Assembly: GCF_030994125.1 (NCBI RefSeq)
Contig: NZ_CP099917.1
Location: 1,426,001 to 1,490,000, forward strand
Length of the DNA stretch: 64,000 bases
Source of the DNA: Pseudoalteromonas xiamenensis
GTDB taxonomy: Bacteria > Pseudomonadota > Gammaproteobacteria > Enterobacterales > Alteromonadaceae
Direction of reading: 5' to 3'
The notes beneath the pieces are model-generated. The model was not told the origin of the DNA. It was given only the letters and a program-made list of their open reading frames with translations, and did no database searches. The translations under genes were made by a program, and so were the position numbers. Of this stretch, positions 1-7,963 are shown piece by piece (position 1 is the first letter of the stretch; each line of letters starts with the position of its first letter).

Positions 1-62
1 TGACGTAATGTCGTCGTTTAATTGTTACTTTTACCCTTTTCTCGAGTTTGCAAAACACACCT

Positions 63-515
63 ATGAACAAAAAAACAACTACCCCAGCGGGACAGCGCGC
101 CGTAATGGGCTTTGATTTCGGCACAAAAAGCATTGGTGTTGCCATTGGCCAAGAAATTACAGGTACAGCATCCAGTTTAGGGGCATTAAAAGCTCGTGAT
201 GGAATACCTGATTGGAATGCCTTAGAGAAATTAGTTAACGAATGGCAACCCGATCTAATCATTGTCGGCTTACCATTGAATATGGATGGCACCAATCAGC
301 AGGTAACATTTGCAGCGAAAAAATTTGCAAATCGAGTACATAACCTGACTCGAAAGCCAGTAGAGACGCATGATGAACGGTTAACCACAACCGATGCAAA
401 AGCTCGCTTATTCGAACAAGGTGGCTATCGGAACTTGGCCAAAGACAACATTGACGGTATGGCCGCAGTGATCATTTTAGAAAGCTATTTCGAACAACAA
501 TGGGGTGATGTTTAA
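63..515 (+). CDS. ruvX: Putative pre-16S rRNA nuclease / Holliday junction resolvase-like protein RuvX (YqgF)
   Basis: This is a RuvX/YqgF family protein, an RNase H-like nuclease associated with 16S rRNA 5' end maturation. The N-terminal motif [14 protein letters not shown] carries the first catalytic Asp, and DERLTT near residue 107 and the later Asp in NIDGMAA supply further conserved acids. From the ATG at 63 the product is 150 aa, close to the usual 138-150. A TTG at 48 is in frame, but it would add only five atypical residues, so I prefer the ATG. In related genomes yqgE lies immediately upstream, but here the window starts too late to show it. The gene is convergent with the following minus-strand gene, and the two stop codons are adjacent. 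Confidence 0.93.
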   Translation: MNKKTTTPAGQRAVMGFDFGTKSIGVAIGQEITGTASSLGALKARDGIPDWNALEKLVNEWQPDLIIVGLPLNMDGTNQQVTFAAKKFANRVHNLTRKPVETHDERLTTTDAKARLFEQGGYRNLAKDNIDGMAAVIILESYFEQQWGDV

Positions 516-1412
516 TCACTTCGAGTGCGGATTGATAACCGTATAACGGGTTAAATCTGGAATAAAGCCTGCTTGCTCGTAGGCTTTTTTAATTCGCCCT
601 TGTGCACGTAATACTGACAACCCTTTTTCTATCGCTTGATACGCTCTTTCGCCTTCGGGGTGATTTTTGGACACCACAAAATGTCGGCTACCATCCAACT
701 CTAGAATAAATTTAGGATGCGCCACAAGGCGAATATCTTCAAGTTGATAGGCATTATCGAGGCTTGGCATGAGTGGCATCATCATAAAATCGGCCCATTG
801 ACGATGAACCATTTGAGCCTGCGCGAGCCATTCATGTTCGATAAACAACTCTTTTAAAGGTAATCCAGTTAACGTTTGCCAATCCGTACGCCAACGAGGA
901 GTTGAAACAGCGGTCAATTTCTCAAAATCTTCGATTCGGGATAGAGTTTTCACCTTTTCGTTCGTTGGATTTGCGTAAATTCCTGCAAAATATTCTCCTT
1001 TTCGTATCACCGGAGCACTAATAAACAATTTATCGGCCAGCGCTTTTGCGTCTGCTAACCAATAGCTATCAAAACTGAGCAGCAACTTGCCTTGTTCTAA
1101 TAACCGAGTATTGCGGAAATTCACTTTGCCTGGTCGGTATTGAAATGTCTTTTTGTATCCCCCCAGCATGAGCGCTTGCTGTACGATGATCATATCGACA
1201 ACATCACGACGGATGTAATGCCCTTTAAAATTATCAACGTCTAAGGGAGAGCGACCATTGAGAAATCGAAGATAGTCTTCATACACATCATCGCGGATAA
1301 ACATTTCCACAGATTCTGTGGCGTAGACATAAGGTATAGCGGGTAGCCATAAGGCCACCAGCACAACCCATTGGAGCAATCGCGTAACAGGTTTAATCTT
1401 TACCCAAACCAT
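516..1412 (-). CDS. Periplasmic solute-binding-protein-like protein, coupled to pilU
   Basis: This is a 298-aa exported protein. A hydrophobic signal segment (about residues 11-31, LLQWVVLVALWLPAIPYVYA) is followed by a soluble domain whose layout resembles the extracellular solute-binding family 3 fold. No transporter permease or ATPase is next to it. The assignment is by general resemblance only: I see no diagnostic ligand motif and cannot name a substrate. Its ATG lies inside the 3' end of pilU (20-nt overlap), so it is probably translated from the pilT/pilU transcript by coupling. It could be a sensory or adhesion accessory protein rather than a transporter component. Confidence 0.7.
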   Translation of the reverse strand: MVWVKIKPVTRLLQWVVLVALWLPAIPYVYATESVEMFIRDDVYEDYLRFLNGRSPLDVDNFKGHYIRRDVVDMIIVQQALMLGGYKKTFQYRPGKVNFRNTRLLEQGKLLLSFDSYWLADAKALADKLFISAPVIRKGEYFAGIYANPTNEKVKTLSRIEDFEKLTAVSTPRWRTDWQTLTGLPLKELFIEHEWLAQAQMVHRQWADFMMMPLMPSLDNAYQLEDIRLVAHPKFILELDGSRHFVVSKNHPEGERAYQAIEKGLSVLRAQGRIKKAYEQAGFIPDLTRYTVINPHSK

Positions 1413-2517
1413 CTACGGTGACACCTTGCAAGAAGCCAGCTCCCTTTTGCTCATTATTTTGAAGTTTAATCATCAAACGTAAGTCGTTTGGCGAGTCTGC
1501 ATGATGAAGCGCATCCGCGTAGTTGATTTGTTGTGTTCGATATAGTTCGAACAAAGCTTGGTCAAACGTTTGCATGCCTTGCTCTTTGGATTTAGCCATC
1601 ACTTCTTTGATAGAGCCAACATCGCCTTTCTTAATCAACTCGGCGACTAATGGCGAATTCAACATGACTTCAATGGCTGCAACACGGCCTTCGCCATCCG
1701 ACGTTGGGATCAACTGCTGAGCGACAATCGCGCGCAAGTTCAACGCTAAATCGTATTTAAGCTTGTCATGTTTCTCTTTTGGCACTAAGTGCATAATACG
1801 GTCAATCGCTTGGTTCGCATTGTTCGCGTGCAATGTTGCAACGCATAAATGCCCGGTTTCCGCAAAACTTAACGCGTATTCCATTGTTTCTTGAGAACGA
1901 ATTTCACCAATGAGAATAACATCTGGCGCTTGACGCAATGAGCTTTTCAACGCGGCTTCAAAACTGTCGGTATCAATACCAACTTCCCGTTGCGTAATCA
2001 TACTTTTCTTGTGCGTATGCACAAACTCAATGGGGTCTTCGATTGTCAGAATGTGCCCACGTTGATTACGATTTCGATAACCGATGAGCGCGGCAAGTGA
2101 CGTAGATTTACCCGTTCCTGTACCACCCACGAACAACACTAGACCACGTTTCATCATGATCACGTCGGTAAGTACCGAAGGCAGTTTTAAGTCAGCGACA
2201 TCTGGAATCTGTGTCACGATTCGACGAATAACCATCCCAGCACAATCTCGTTGCCAAAACGCTGAAATACGAAAACGCCCTTCATCGTTGGCAATTGCAA
2301 AGTTACATTCTTTAGTCGTATGAAACTCACTTTTTTGCGCTTCACTCATTACCGATTCAACAAACTGAAGCGCCCGCTCGGGACTGATTTCAACGTCGTC
2401 TAGAGGCTGCAAATCGCCATCAATTTTAGCACTGATAGGTAGTCCCGCAGAAACAAACATGTCCGATGCTTTACGCTCAACCATCATATGTAAATAAGGT
2501 TCTAGTGGTGATGACAT
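1393..2517 (-). CDS. pilU: Type IV pilus retraction ATPase paralogue PilU
   Basis: This is a 374-aa cytoplasmic secretion-superfamily ATPase that assists PilT in pilus retraction. It shows the PilU-type Walker A GGTGTGKS (about residue 130), an Asp box (ILTIEDPIEFVH), a Walker B region (APDVILIGEIR) and a His box (GHLCVATLHANNA). The start follows an AGGAG-type site and lies 11 nt after the pilT stop, so pilT-pilU is an operon. The C-terminus is PilU-like (about 30 residues longer than PilT). It overlaps the start of the downstream exported protein by 20 nt. Confidence 0.96.
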   Translation of the reverse strand: MSSPLEPYLHMMVERKASDMFVSAGLPISAKIDGDLQPLDDVEISPERALQFVESVMSEAQKSEFHTTKECNFAIANDEGRFRISAFWQRDCAGMVIRRIVTQIPDVADLKLPSVLTDVIMMKRGLVLFVGGTGTGKSTSLAALIGYRNRNQRGHILTIEDPIEFVHTHKKSMITQREVGIDTDSFEAALKSSLRQAPDVILIGEIRSQETMEYALSFAETGHLCVATLHANNANQAIDRIMHLVPKEKHDKLKYDLALNLRAIVAQQLIPTSDGEGRVAAIEVMLNSPLVAELIKKGDVGSIKEVMAKSKEQGMQTFDQALFELYRTQQINYADALHHADSPNDLRLMIKLQNNEQKGAGFLQGVTVDGLGKD

Positions 2518-2528
2518 CTCAGTATCTC

Positions 2529-3575
2529 CTACATCCCGTAACCAAACTGATTTTTATCGTGCGCTTTAGTTCGAGCTTCTTGCTGTGAAATAATGCCACG
2601 ATTCACTAAATTCATGAGGCACTGATCCATCGTCTGCATGCCATGCGAAGCACCGGTTTGGATAGCCGAATACATTTGTGCGATTTTATCTTCACGGATT
2701 AAGTTTCGGATGGCAGGAATACCTAACATGATTTCATGCGCAGCAACACGACCACCGCCGGATTTTTTCACCAAGGTTTGTGAGATAACGGCTTGCAATG
2801 ATTCGGATAACATAGAACGAACCATGTCTTTTTCTTCACCTGGGAATACGTCGATAATACGGTCAACCGTTTTTGGTGCAGACGTTGTATGAAGCGTACC
2901 AAACACCAAGTGGCCAGTTTCCGCTGCGGTCATCGCAAGGCGTATGGTTTCCAGATCCCGTAATTCACCCACCAGAATGACATCAGGATCTTCACGTAGT
3001 GCGCTGCGCAGAGCCGCCGAAAACGAATGTGTGTCGCGATGCACTTCACGCTGGTTAATAAGACTGAGCTTGTTTTGGTGAACAAATTCAATTGGATCTT
3101 CGATGGTTAAAATATGGTGGTGTTTATTTTGGTTTATATAGTCCACCATTGCGGCCAGCGTTGTTGATTTACCGGAACCTGTCGGTCCGGTTACAAGCAC
3201 CAAACCTCTTGGATTTTCAGAGATTTTTCTGAAAATATCGGGCGCACCTAAATCATCCAACGTCAACACTTCGCTTGGAATCGTACGAAATACCGCAGCA
3301 GGACCACGGTTTGAATTGAACGCATTCACACGAAAACGAGCAAGGTTAGGTACTTCAAATGAAAAATCCACCTCAAGATTTTGCTCATAGTCTCTGCGCT
3401 GGTTATCATTCATGATGTCATACACGAGACTATTGACGTCTTTAGCTTCAAGCACAGGGATATTAATGCGCCTGACGTCGCCATCAACTCGGATCATCGG
3501 CGACACACCTGAAGAAAGGTGTAAATCAGACGCTTTGTGTTGCACACTAAAGGCTAATAATTCGGTAATATCCAT
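2529..3575 (-). CDS. pilT: Type IV pilus retraction motor ATPase PilT
   Basis: This is a 348-aa hexameric ATPase that depolymerises type IV pili, driving twitching and DNA uptake. The N-terminus MDITELLAFSVQHKASDLHL is canonical. Walker A GPTGSGKST (about residues 130-138), HILTIEDPIEFVH, the Walker B region EDPDVILVGELRD and the His box GHLVFGTLHT are all intact. GGAG lies just upstream of the ATG. It is divergent from yggS with only 29 bp between start codons, an arrangement common in gammaproteobacteria. The partner assembly genes are in the same window at 49.6-54.6 kb. Confidence 0.97.
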   Translation of the reverse strand: MDITELLAFSVQHKASDLHLSSGVSPMIRVDGDVRRINIPVLEAKDVNSLVYDIMNDNQRRDYEQNLEVDFSFEVPNLARFRVNAFNSNRGPAAVFRTIPSEVLTLDDLGAPDIFRKISENPRGLVLVTGPTGSGKSTTLAAMVDYINQNKHHHILTIEDPIEFVHQNKLSLINQREVHRDTHSFSAALRSALREDPDVILVGELRDLETIRLAMTAAETGHLVFGTLHTTSAPKTVDRIIDVFPGEEKDMVRSMLSESLQAVISQTLVKKSGGGRVAAHEIMLGIPAIRNLIREDKIAQMYSAIQTGASHGMQTMDQCLMNLVNRGIISQQEARTKAHDKNQFGYGM

Positions 3576-3604
3576 TTAAGACTCCAATACGAGCTGATAA
3601 TAAT

Positions 3605-4288
3605 ATGGTTACAATAGCAGAACGACTGAATTCCGCCTATCAAAGACTTCAGGATGCAGCGGAAAAATCTTCGTACCCTCATCCAGTTAGGCTTCTTGCC
3701 GTATCAAAAACCAAGCCCATTGAATCGATTCAAGCGGCGTATGATTACGGCCAACGCTGCTTCGGAGAATCTTATGTCCAAGAAGCAATTGAAAAAGTTC
3801 AGTATTTCGCCAACACGCCGGATATGGAATGGCACTTTATCGGCCCGATTCAATCAAATAAGTCGCGCCCCATTGCCGAGCATTTTCATTGGGTACAAAG
3901 CGTAGACCGAGAAAAGATAGCCAAACGCTTAGACGAACAACGTCCTCTCGGCATGCCCGCGCTTCAGGTTTTGATACAAGTTAATATTAGTTCAGATCCA
4001 GCCAAATCGGGATGTATGCCTGATGAAATCGCTTCGCTAGCTAAGCTCATTGCAAGTGCAGAAAAACTCACTTTACGCGGTTTAATGACCATTACTGAAC
4101 TCACTGATGATAAAAATAAGCAATTGAATTATTTCCAGCAAATGCGTCAATGCTTTGATACACTAAGGGCCCAATATCCTGAAGTCGATACCCTATCCAT
4201 GGGCATGAGTGGTGATTTGGAACAAGCAGTTCAAGCTGGCTCCACTATGGTGAGGATTGGCACGGATATCTTCGGTCAACGACAGTGA
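3605..4288 (+). CDS. yggS: PLP homeostasis protein YggS/PLPBP family
   Basis: This is a 227-aa PLP-binding protein of the YggS (alanine racemase N-terminal-like) family, which controls pyridoxal phosphate and amino acid homeostasis and has no clear enzymatic activity. The Schiff-base Lys sits in VSKTKP (about residue 36), and FGESYVQEA, WHFIGPIQSNK and the C-terminal SMGMSGDLEQAVQAGSTMVRIGT region are typical. It leads the yggS-proC-yggT group: 14 nt separate it from proC. The ribosome-binding site is weak, and the promoter must lie largely within pilT coding DNA because the intergenic gap is 29 bp. Confidence 0.95.
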   Translation: MVTIAERLNSAYQRLQDAAEKSSYPHPVRLLAVSKTKPIESIQAAYDYGQRCFGESYVQEAIEKVQYFANTPDMEWHFIGPIQSNKSRPIAEHFHWVQSVDREKIAKRLDEQRPLGMPALQVLIQVNISSDPAKSGCMPDEIASLAKLIASAEKLTLRGLMTITELTDDKNKQLNYFQQMRQCFDTLRAQYPEVDTLSMGMSGDLEQAVQAGSTMVRIGTDIFGQRQ

Positions 4289-4302
4289 GGTAAAAGCAGA
4301 CT

Positions 4303-5124
4303 ATGGCAAATAAAACAATCGCTTTCATCGGCACCGGCAACATGAGCTACGCCATCATCGGTGGCATGGTAAAAAGTGGCTTCGATGCTCAGCACATAAT
4401 AGCTACGAACCGAAATGAAGAAAAACTCGCAAAAGTCTCTGCCGATTTTGGTGTTCAAACAACAACGAATAATTTAGATGCAATTGCTCAAGCGGAGGTA
4501 ATCGTCCTTTCCGTTAAGCCGCAAATGATGGCGGAGTTATGCCAAACAATCCAAGCATCTGGAATTGATTTTAAAAACAAATTATTTGTTTCAGTCGCCG
4601 CTGGCATTACCGTTACGCGACTTCGAGAAATGCTCGGTCATCCTGTGCGCTTGGTGCGCTGTATGCCTAATACACCGTCTTTACTTGGAAAAGGCGTGTC
4701 GGGGCTATTCGCTGCCGATGTAAGTGCAGACGAACAAACGCTTATTGAGCAAGTTTTTAGTTCCACAGGTATCGTTGTCTGGCTTGATGAAGAGCAAAAA
4801 ATCAATGACATCATAGCGGTTACCGGTTCGTCTCCCGCATACTTCTTCCTGTTTATGGAAACAATTGAAGCGAAAGCTATAGAACTCGGCTTTTCAGCTG
4901 TTCAGGCAAGACAATTGGTTGAACAAACGGCACTCGGCGCTGCAATGATGGCCTGCGACCAACAAGCAATTAGCCTTGAACAGTTACGCGCAAATGTAAC
5001 TTCGAAAGGTGGAACAACGCACGCAGCTATTGAAACATACAAAGCAAACCATATTAACAAAATAACCTCTGATGCGATGGATGCATGTATTGCTCGAGCA
5101 AAAGAGATGGAACAGGAACTTTAA
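4303..5124 (+). CDS. proC: Pyrroline-5-carboxylate reductase
   Basis: This is a 273-aa NAD(P)H-dependent enzyme for the last step of proline synthesis (pyrroline-5-carboxylate to proline). The N-terminal Rossmann motif is FIGTGNMSYAIIGG. VRCMPNTPSLLGKG and the C-terminal dimerisation segment VTSKGGTTHAAIETY are diagnostic for ProC. A GTGAGG sequence sits upstream of the ATG. It lies between yggS and yggT with gaps of 14 and 9 nt, and is presumably co-transcribed with them. Length and motifs are normal. Confidence 0.97.
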   Translation: MANKTIAFIGTGNMSYAIIGGMVKSGFDAQHIIATNRNEEKLAKVSADFGVQTTTNNLDAIAQAEVIVLSVKPQMMAELCQTIQASGIDFKNKLFVSVAAGITVTRLREMLGHPVRLVRCMPNTPSLLGKGVSGLFAADVSADEQTLIEQVFSSTGIVVWLDEEQKINDIIAVTGSSPAYFFLFMETIEAKAIELGFSAVQARQLVEQTALGAAMMACDQQAISLEQLRANVTSKGGTTHAAIETYKANHINKITSDAMDACIARAKEMEQEL

Positions 5125-5133
5125 GGATCCTTT

Positions 5134-5667
5134 ATGAATGCACTGCAGTTTATAGTCGGAATTGTTTTTGATTTATTCCTAATGGTTGTGCTTTTGCGCT
5201 TTTGGTTGCAATGGGCACGCGCCGATTTTTACAACCCGTTGAGCCAGTTTGTGGTTAAAGCCACCGCCTTTGCTGTGAACCCACTCAGAAAAATCATTCC
5301 TGGCTTGGGTGGCGTTGATTTAGCGTCTCTTTTATTAGCCTACCTCGTTGGTGTCGGTAAAATGTCAGCGCTCATGTTGATGTTTTATGGTATGTGGGAT
5401 GCTCAACAAGCCTTGCTTGGTGGATTAATTACCATGCTCAAAGAAGCATTCAACCTAATATTTTGGGTGCTAATTATTCGCGCTATTTTGAGTTGGGTTG
5501 CGCAGGGGTATAACCCAATTGCCGCCGTTTTTGATCAACTCACAGAGCCCATGTTACGACCTATTCGTAAAGTGATCCCGCCTATTGGAGGGCTCGACTT
5601 GTCGATTTTAGTCTTGCTAATCGGTATGCAGTTTTTACAAATTCTGGCTATGGATTTGTTACGCTAA
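5134..5667 (+). CDS. yggT: YggT family inner-membrane protein
   Basis: This is a 177-aa integral membrane protein with two tandem YGGT repeats, each an N-terminal hydrophobic helix followed by the motif F.NPLRKIIPGLGGVDLASLL (about residues 45-65) or PMLRPIRKVIPPIGGLDLSIL (about residues 143-163). The family is linked to osmotic tolerance and to membrane or division functions, but the biochemical role is not settled. The 9-nt gap after proC indicates one transcript. A small hairpin follows the stop. Confidence 0.93.
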   Translation: MNALQFIVGIVFDLFLMVVLLRFWLQWARADFYNPLSQFVVKATAFAVNPLRKIIPGLGGVDLASLLLAYLVGVGKMSALMLMFYGMWDAQQALLGGLITMLKEAFNLIFWVLIIRAILSWVAQGYNPIAAVFDQLTEPMLRPIRKVIPPIGGLDLSILVLLIGMQFLQILAMDLLR

Positions 5668-5704
5668 CACGACCAATCAACCCAAAATGAGATTGGTATA
5701 AATT

Positions 5705-5725
5705 GGCGCGATAAGCGCCATTTTT
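5705..5725 (+). terminator. Possible weak terminator after yggT
   Basis: A 5-bp GC stem GGCGC/GCGCC with a GATAA loop is followed by ATTTTT. It sits between yggT and the DUF4426 gene. The stem is short, so this may only attenuate transcription. Confidence 0.45.
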
Positions 5726-5743
5726 ACAAAAAAGAGATGAATC

Positions 5744-6194
5744 ATGAAAGCACTATTTCGAACGCTAGTATTGGGGTTGATGGTTACCATCGCACCTGCA
5801 GCCATGGCCACTGATGGCGACGCTAAAGGTGGTCAATATAAGTTACTCGGTGACTGGCAGGTACATTATATCGCGTTCCCTTCCACCTTCATTCAACCCG
5901 CTATCGCCAAAGCCTACGGACTTACGCGCGATGAAAAAAGCGATTATCAACATTTCCGTTTTGAAAAATCGTGAAGGAACCCCTGCGCAACACGTGCAAA
6001 TTAGAGGTACTGCTAAAAACCTTATTGGCAATGGCCCAACGCTTGAATTTAAAGAAGTCGTTGAAGGTGACGCAATTTATTACCTTGCGCAAATGGATTT
6101 TTACAACGAAGAGATCTATCGTTTTGACATCACCATTCGTCAAGATAACCAAGAACAGACTCTTAAATTTCAGCAAAAGTTTTACGCGCAATAA
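5744..6194 (+). pseudogene. DUF4426 periplasmic protein, interrupted by a frameshift in an A6 run
   Basis: The start at 5744 encodes a signal peptide (MKALFRTLVLGLMVTIAPAAMA) and the beginning of a DUF4426 domain (GDWQVHYIAFPSTF...AKAYGLTRDEK). The frame then fails and stops at 5974. The expected continuation (AIINISVLKNREGTPAQ... to FQQKFYAQ) is in the +1 frame and ends at 6194. Removing one A from the run of six at 5934-5939 joins the halves into a normal protein of about 149 aa (DEKAIINISVLK). DUF4426 genes commonly lie beside rdgB, as here. This is either a real null or phase allele or a homopolymer sequencing error. The protein's function is unknown. Confidence 0.85.
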
Positions 6195-6196
6195 TC

Positions 6197-6790
6197 ATGA
6201 TTAAACAACTTGTTCTGGCCACGGGTAACCAAGGCAAAGTAAAAGAGCTAGCAAGCATGCTAGACTCATTCAACATTGAAGTGTTACCTCAAAGCACATT
6301 TAGCGTGCCTGAAGTAGCCGAAACTGGCACGACATTTGTTGAAAATGCCATTATTAAAGCTCGACACGCAGCCAAAATTACCGGGTTACCCGCTGTTGCC
6401 GATGATTCAGGTTTAGAAGTAGATGCCTTGAATGGTGCGCCTGGCGTATATTCTGCTCGCTTTGCGGGCGATGATGCAAGCGATGCCGATAACATCGAGA
6501 AGCTCTTGCAAGCAATAGGCGATAACCCTTCTAGAAGTGCACGATTCTGGTGTGTATTGGTTTTCATGAAACATGCCGACGACCCAACACCTGTGATTTG
6601 CCAAGCCAGTTGGGAAGGCGAGATAAGCCTCACCCCCAATGGCAATGGAGGCTTTGGTTATGACCCTGTATTTTATGTGCCATCATTAGATTGCACAGCA
6701 GCTGACTTGAGCAAAGCGCAAAAAAATGCCATTAGTCATCGTGGTCAAGCGCTCAAACAATTAGCTGAAAAGCTCAAGGTAATGTCGTGA
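6197..6790 (+). CDS. rdgB: dITP/XTP pyrophosphatase RdgB (HAM1 family)
   Basis: This is a 197-aa nucleotide-pool sanitising enzyme that hydrolyses dITP, XTP and ITP to monophosphates. The substrate-binding start LVLATGNQGKVKEL, the ADDSGLEVDALNGAPGVYSARFAG block (about residues 67-90), GNGGFGYDPVF and the C-terminal SHRGQALKQL are all canonical. It begins two nucleotides after the DUF4426 stop and overlaps hemW by the four bases GTGA, so the three genes are translationally linked. Confidence 0.97.
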   Translation: MIKQLVLATGNQGKVKELASMLDSFNIEVLPQSTFSVPEVAETGTTFVENAIIKARHAAKITGLPAVADDSGLEVDALNGAPGVYSARFAGDDASDADNIEKLLQAIGDNPSRSARFWCVLVFMKHADDPTPVICQASWEGEISLTPNGNGGFGYDPVFYVPSLDCTAADLSKAQKNAISHRGQALKQLAEKLKVMS

Positions 6791-7923
6791 AATTACCTCC
6801 TCTGAGTCTTTATATTCATGTTCCGTGGTGTGTTCAAAAATGTCCTTATTGCGACTTTAACAGCCACGGTCAAAAAGGCACGATCCCTGAAACGGAATAC
6901 GTCCAGCACTTACTGGCCGATTTACAGCAAGATCTTCACTTAGTTCAAGGGCGTAAAATACACAGTATATTCGTTGGCGGGGGCACGCCGAGTCTGCTGT
7001 CGGGTAAAGCTTACGATACCCTATTGAGTGAAATTGAACGCTTAATCGGCTTCGAACCCAACATTGAAATTACCCTCGAAGCAAACCCTGGTACCGTAGA
7101 AAAAGATCGCTTCAAACATTACGTCACAGCGGGCATTAATCGAATTTCGATTGGAGTGCAAAGCATGCAAAGCGATAAGCTTAAAGCTCTAGGCCGTATT
7201 CATGATGAACAAGAAGCCGTAAATGCAGCTCACGAAGCTGAACAAGCCGGGCTAAATAGCTTCAACCTCGACTTAATGCACGGGTTGCCAAATCAAACGC
7301 TCGACGACGCACTATCCGACCTGCGGGAGGCTATTGCGCTCAATCCCCCTCATTTGTCGTGGTATCAGCTAACTATCGAGCCAAACACGCAATTCGCCTC
7401 AAAACCACCCGTTTTGCCAGAAGACGATATATTGTGGGATATTCAAGAGCAGGGTCAGCAACTTCTCGCTGAACACGGTTACGAGCAATATGAAATTTCA
7501 GGCTATTCGAAGAAGGGATTTCAGTGTCAGCATAACCTAAATTATTGGCGATTTGGCGATTATTTAGGCATTGGGTGCGGAGCACATGGCAAGATTACCT
7601 TGCCAGACGAAAACCGAATTGTACGAACCGTAAAAGTGAAACATCCTCGAGGCTATATGGATCTCACGAAACCCTACATGGATTCGACTTGGGATGTCAG
7701 TGAGGAAGAGCGGCCATTTGAATTTTTTATGAACCGTTTTCGTCTACAAGAAGCCTGTCCAAAACAGGATTTCGAAGACTTTACTGGGTTGGCACTCGAA
7801 TCGGTTCAACCGCTCATTGACGATGCGATAAAAAAGGAATTACTCGAAGACGTTGGTCATTCATGGTTGGTTACAATTAAGGGCCACAGATATTTGAATG
7901 ACCTGCTAGAATCAATGGTTTAA
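6787..7923 (+). CDS. hemW: Radical SAM heme chaperone HemW
   Basis: This is a 378-aa radical SAM protein of the HemN-like HemW family, which binds heme and is implicated in heme insertion. It is not an active coproporphyrinogen dehydrogenase. The 4Fe-4S cluster motif is CVQKCPYCDF (CxxxCxxC, about residues 15-22). GGGTPSLL, RISIGVQS and LMHGLPNQT are family signatures. The start is GTG, overlapping the rdgB stop codon as GTGA. It is followed closely by the DUF885 lipoprotein gene. Confidence 0.95.
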   Translation: MKLPPLSLYIHVPWCVQKCPYCDFNSHGQKGTIPETEYVQHLLADLQQDLHLVQGRKIHSIFVGGGTPSLLSGKAYDTLLSEIERLIGFEPNIEITLEANPGTVEKDRFKHYVTAGINRISIGVQSMQSDKLKALGRIHDEQEAVNAAHEAEQAGLNSFNLDLMHGLPNQTLDDALSDLREAIALNPPHLSWYQLTIEPNTQFASKPPVLPEDDILWDIQEQGQQLLAEHGYEQYEISGYSKKGFQCQHNLNYWRFGDYLGIGCGAHGKITLPDENRIVRTVKVKHPRGYMDLTKPYMDSTWDVSEEERPFEFFMNRFRLQEACPKQDFEDFTGLALESVQPLIDDAIKKELLEDVGHSWLVTIKGHRYLNDLLESMV

Positions 7924-7963
7924 AAACATGGCCAAGTTGGCAAATAACAACAAGGGTAAAACA

